Source: JAJRXC01 sp047639555 (GTDB lineage Bacteria; Actinomycetota; Acidimicrobiia; Acidimicrobiales; Aldehydirespiratoraceae). Taken from it: DNA of 64,000 nucleotides. Location: positions 62,001 to 126,000 of the forward strand of contig JBLIOE010000003.1 in assembly GCA_047639555.1 (NCBI GenBank). Direction: 5' to 3'. Below the pieces are notes generated by a model, which was not told where the DNA came from, searched no databases, and saw nothing but the letters and a program-made list of their open reading frames with translations. This document shows, one piece after another, positions 61,251 to 64,000 of the stretch. Both the position numbers and the translations under genes were made by a program. The stretch's first letter is position 1. Each line of letters opens with the position of its first letter.

Positions 61251-62506
61251 GGCTCGACCGCTCGGCGGCGATACAGCTTCTTCGTGAAGGCGCGTTTGAT
61301 CGTGCCGTAGATCGATTGGGCCCGAGCCTTCCGCGTAAGTTCCGAACGCCACAAAGACGCCGTGGCCATGTTGCGATAGCGCGGCGTGGCCACGCCGATC
61401 GCTCGGAGGGCGACGATCCGACCAAACGTTGCCCCGCGAGTCTCGAGGAGATTCGGCTGCGAGGCGGGAAGGATTTCGGCGTCACAATCTTCGAGAGCCA
61501 GCGTGCCCGACGTAATCGCATCGAGGATGAATTGGCGGCCTCGCTCCGTACGAGCCATCACGAGAGATCGACCGGGGTCACCATCGGTGGGCCGATACCA
61601 GGGGTCGCCCACGGAGATGTCGGCGAACTCACCCGTGTGATCGGCGCACACATAACACCGCCATTGGCGATGCGCTTGCAAGAAGTCCCACGAATCGGCG
61701 TAGCTCTCTGCGGCACGGTCTGTCTTCGCGGTGGACCCGGTCCGAATCTCGACGACTGCCTCACCCGGCCATCCATTGCCGCGATAACGCAGCGAGGTGA
61801 TGTCTTCTCGGGAGGCGCCACTGACCTTCTCGACCCACTTCAGTGAGCCATTGGTTGAAGGCGCACCGGCACAAAAGATGCCAATCGTGATCATCAGCTT
61901 GTCGGCGAGTTCCGGTCGAAGGGCCATGGCCGATCGCGCCGCCGCAACATCACACGGCTTGCCGATCATCACACACGGACCATCGGCCGATTCGACGAGA
62001 TCAAGGCCATCACACGGTGACGCCGGTGCGTAGCGGCTGCCGGTGGCGGCGAGGAGCTGATCACGGGTGGTCGAGAGCTGGGTGCGGTTGAGCCAAGGAA
62101 TGTCGTCACGGGCGGCGATGTGGAGCACACCAGCAGCGCCGCCGTGTTGCAGACCATGAAGGGCAAGTGCGCTGGCCGCTCCCCCACTGGATCCCGCGAG
62201 ACGAATCTCGTCGTCCGCGGCCGCGCCTTCCCAAAGCTGAAGAACGGGCCCCCAACCTTCGACAAGCTCGTCGATCGCCGCCGCGGGTGTGGGTCCGTGT
62301 TCGAGCCCGGCGCCCGGACAGGCCTTCAACGCAAACTTTGTGTCGGCGTCTTCTCGGCCGGGACGCATCATCGGGCGCCGACCTCGGTCGAGATCATCAA
62401 CCATCGCGATGTCGTCGGGTTGAAGGTATTCACACACCCCGCAACCGGTGCAGAGATGTTTCTCGGCAACGTCCATAATCGAGCGAATGCGCGGTCCGGC
62501 AATCAT
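61232..62506 (-). CDS. FrhB-like (coenzyme F420 hydrogenase beta) family protein
   Basis: This 424-residue protein has LCTGCGVCEYLQPDD, an iron-sulfur CxxCxxC motif, KACPGAG, the central SSGGAASALALHGLQHGGAAGV, IGKPCDVAAARSAMA, and YVCADHTGEFADISVGDPW with further cysteines. These are the FrhB_N and FrhB_C domains. In cell-surface clusters such proteins occur beside pyruvyl transferases, as here, and a role with F420 is not required. The ATG overlaps the stop of the pyruvyl transferase (ATGA). Confidence 0.83.
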   Translation of the reverse strand: MIAGPRIRSIMDVAEKHLCTGCGVCEYLQPDDIAMVDDLDRGRRPMMRPGREDADTKFALKACPGAGLEHGPTPAAAIDELVEGWGPVLQLWEGAAADDEIRLAGSSGGAASALALHGLQHGGAAGVLHIAARDDIPWLNRTQLSTTRDQLLAATGSRYAPASPCDGLDLVESADGPCVMIGKPCDVAAARSAMALRPELADKLMITIGIFCAGAPSTNGSLKWVEKVSGASREDITSLRYRGNGWPGEAVVEIRTGSTAKTDRAAESYADSWDFLQAHRQWRCYVCADHTGEFADISVGDPWYRPTDGDPGRSLVMARTERGRQFILDAITSGTLALEDCDAEILPASQPNLLETRGATFGRIVALRAIGVATPRYRNMATASLWRSELTRKARAQSIYGTIKRAFTKKLYRRRAVEPYEPVS

Positions 62507-63819
62507 CTGAGCATCTCCGCGATCTGGGATTTGGCTCGACCAACAACAGGAACAATCGCCGCCCGCAGATCAGTCCGGCGAGCATCTCGCTGAGCGAAGA
62601 GCTCCAGCGTTCGATCCACACAGTCGTCATCGGTGACCGAACGGGCGTCGACGACGGCGTCACCCTGTCCGACCGAGGCAAACACGCCCGCGGCCTTGTG
62701 GCTATAAGCGATCGTCGCCGCGGGAACACCGGAAGAGAGCGCGGCGATTGTTGCGTGCATTCGGGTGCCGACGAGCCAGTCGCAGGTCTGCACCCAAGCC
62801 TTCGCATCGCCGGCCGTCTCTGGCTCAAGCACACTCACGCGGCCGGGAAACTCTTCGGCGAACTCCGACTCAAGACGGCGGCACGCATGATCGTCGCCAT
62901 CGAGCATCCCCAGCCGGCTGCGAACGTGAGCGAGCAAAAGGACTTCAACCGCGTCGTCGGCGAGCAGGCCACGTAAGACGCGCCGGATAACTGCGCCGTA
63001 GTCGACCGCTATGCCAAACCGATGCCGGCTCTCTGGATCATCAAGGACGAGACCGCTGATGTTGACGGCCACGCGAATACGACCCGGCTCGGGCATGGGC
63101 TTTGCCTCACCGACCGGAAGAGAGAAGGCAACGTCAACGCCTTCACGGTGACGGGCGGGGTCGAAATCAGCGCCGAGTAGATCCTTCAGCGCCGCGAGTC
63201 CGTCGGCGTCTCGCGCCCACGCCTGGTGAGCGGCCCGAATAAGTTCAGCCGCCTCTGCTCGTCGACCCGCGTCATCGAACGGTCCGTAGGTTTGCGGGGC
63301 CAACACGAGCGGCGTGCCCATTGAGAGACACAGCGACTTCCAGCCGGTGACAAGATTCCACCGATGATCCCCATAGAGGTCGGTGAACGAATCGCCACCG
63401 GAGATGTCGAGTGCGACGCCCGCGTCGGCCATCGTCTTGGCGACGAGCAGTCGGCGACGAAGAAACCGCCAGGCCCACTGGTTCGTTCGTAGTGACTCCG
63501 GTCGGTAGTAGCGGCGAGAAAGGCGCAGACCGACAAGATCAACACCCGATCGAGGATCTCGACGGCGGCCGAGACCGTTGTCGAAGACCACGACGGTGCG
63601 GCCTTCGTCGGCCGCATGGATGCCACCCACGAGTGACTCGTGGAGGGCAGAGACGCCAAGATTTCCTGTGTCCGCCGAAGCACCCAGGATGGCGACGGGA
63701 CTCTGTCCCGTGTTCGGAGGCATGTTCATCACGTTTCGCATCGGCGTCCGCGCCGTCGGGTTGAGGGACGTACGCGCCGTCGGATTGAGGGACGCACGCG
63801 CCACGGGGTTGAGAGACAC
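62503..63819 (-). CDS. Polysaccharide pyruvyl transferase family protein
   Basis: This 438-residue protein has AILGASADTGNLGVSALHESL, DISGGDSFTDLYGDHR, PLVLAPQTYGPFDD and the C-terminal CDWLVGTRMHATIAALSSGVPAATIAYSHKA, the WcaK/CsaB pattern for adding ketal-pyruvate to a glycan. The first 25 residues are three copies of an 8-residue unit (SLNPTART-like) encoded by 24-bp tandem repeats. The true start may be the GTG at 63819 or an ATG after the repeats (63741, MRNVMNM). It is coupled to the FrhB-like gene downstream. Confidence 0.83.
   Translation of the reverse strand: MSLNPVARASLNPTARTSLNPTARTPMRNVMNMPPNTGQSPVAILGASADTGNLGVSALHESLVGGIHAADEGRTVVVFDNGLGRRRDPRSGVDLVGLRLSRRYYRPESLRTNQWAWRFLRRRLLVAKTMADAGVALDISGGDSFTDLYGDHRWNLVTGWKSLCLSMGTPLVLAPQTYGPFDDAGRRAEAAELIRAAHQAWARDADGLAALKDLLGADFDPARHREGVDVAFSLPVGEAKPMPEPGRIRVAVNISGLVLDDPESRHRFGIAVDYGAVIRRVLRGLLADDAVEVLLLAHVRSRLGMLDGDDHACRRLESEFAEEFPGRVSVLEPETAGDAKAWVQTCDWLVGTRMHATIAALSSGVPAATIAYSHKAAGVFASVGQGDAVVDARSVTDDDCVDRTLELFAQRDARRTDLRAAIVPVVGRAKSQIAEMLR
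63745..63816. repeat. Three 24-bp tandem repeats at the 5' end of the pyruvyl transferase gene
   Basis: Units at 63745-63768, 63769-63792 and 63793-63816 share GCGCC and GGGTTGAGGGA or GGATTGAGGGA. A multiple of three keeps the reading frame, and on the minus strand each encodes an 8-residue unit. No spacers, so it is not a CRISPR. Confidence 0.85.
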
Positions 63820-63860
63820 CTGCGCCGAGGTGTCAGGGACCCACTGGTATCGTCGACCCG

Positions 63861-64000
63861 GTGCCGCACAAAAGCCGACACTACCGCCGCGCCAGCGCGG
63901 CTGTGGTTGCTCTCCTCCTCGCGATCCCTGCCGCGGCTGCTGGCCAGGGAGACGAAGCTGCTCCCGCTCAGTGGCAATCCGACGGATTCGACACCAGCAA
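63861..64000 (+). CDS. Start of a secreted protein (3' end outside window)
   Basis: A GTG at 63861 opens a frame that runs to the window end (46 full codons). TATCGT lies 7 nt upstream, the leaderless pattern seen for many genes here. The product reads PHKSRHYRRASAAVVALLLA, then IPAAAAGQGDEAAPAQW: basic head, hydrophobic core and an Ala-rich cleavage site, a typical Sec signal peptide. The mature part is not visible. It diverges from the pyruvyl transferase gene across 41 bases. Confidence 0.6.
   Translation, partial: MPHKSRHYRRASAAVVALLLAIPAAAAGQGDEAAPAQWQSDGFDTS

Noticed and set aside
63745..63816. Possible CRISPR array
   Set aside because: The repeats are directly adjacent with no spacers and preserve a reading frame.

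Overview
The window is high-GC DNA from an actinobacterium, most likely of the class Acidimicrobiia (Ilumatobacter-like). This is inferred from a WhiB regulator, a mycothiol-dependent-type enzyme, many Tat or lipobox secretion signals with Thr-rich linkers, the mycobacterial-style order of prfA, prmC, tsaC, wecA and atp genes, and many start codons placed 5-9 nt after a TANNNT -10 box (leaderless transcription). No rRNA, tRNA, CRISPR array, insertion sequence or prophage was seen. Genes are mostly packed in short runs joined by ATGA/GTGA overlaps.

Layout. 1-1156: the end of an unrecognised gene, then 660 bases with no convincing gene. 1157-3949: a secreted PhoD-type phosphatase and a serine beta-lactamase-like esterase. 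3950-5803: a gene graveyard, with an alpha/beta-hydrolase scrap, a frameshifted and internally deleted GNAT gene, two perfect palindromes and a frameshifted MFS transporter. 5910-13982: a beta-propeller lipoprotein; a coupled SnoaL-like / Nudix / CtpE-type cation ATPase run; then a crotonase, a degenerate SDR, an SDR and a diacylglycerol-kinase-like lipid kinase. 14006-15251: WhiB and formylglycine-generating enzyme. 15451-18742: a two-component system beside an acidic, cysteine-repeat membrane-anchored protein with TCTCAG boxes between them.

18789-38194 is mostly lipid, steroid-like or xenobiotic catabolism and envelope functions: hydrolase, lipoprotein, aldehyde dehydrogenase, thiolase, amidohydrolase, HerA/DUF853 ATPase, polyprenyl glycosylphosphotransferase, an MFS exporter with an apparent CTG start, P450, several SDRs, a DUF3516 helicase, and a three-gene operon ending in an adenosine-deaminase-like/DUF952 fusion. 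38231-41363: hemolysin III, an MFS transporter and a Tat-exported L,D-transpeptidase.

41326-50179 holds housekeeping genes wecA, glyA, rpiB, tsaC, prmC and prfA, all on the minus strand, then a J-domain protein, an unknown protein with a duplicated domain, glpX and an unknown protein. 50251-59191: a PPK2 polyphosphate kinase converging on the complete F1Fo ATP synthase operon (atpZ-like, atpI, atpB, E, two b-type genes, H, A, G, D, C), with a recognisable promoter and an operator-like inverted repeat. 59249-64000: a surface-polysaccharide cluster (glycosyltransferase, NodB-like deacetylase, FrhB-like protein, polysaccharide pyruvyl transferase) and the first codons of a secreted protein.

The most notable signals are the TCTCAG-box / acidic Cys-repeat protein / acidic-sensor kinase module, the dead-deaminase-DUF952 fusion, the divergent gene pairs whose promoters and start codons overlap (24024-24038 and 60418-60431), the CTG-start MFS gene, and the gene graveyard with its palindromes.
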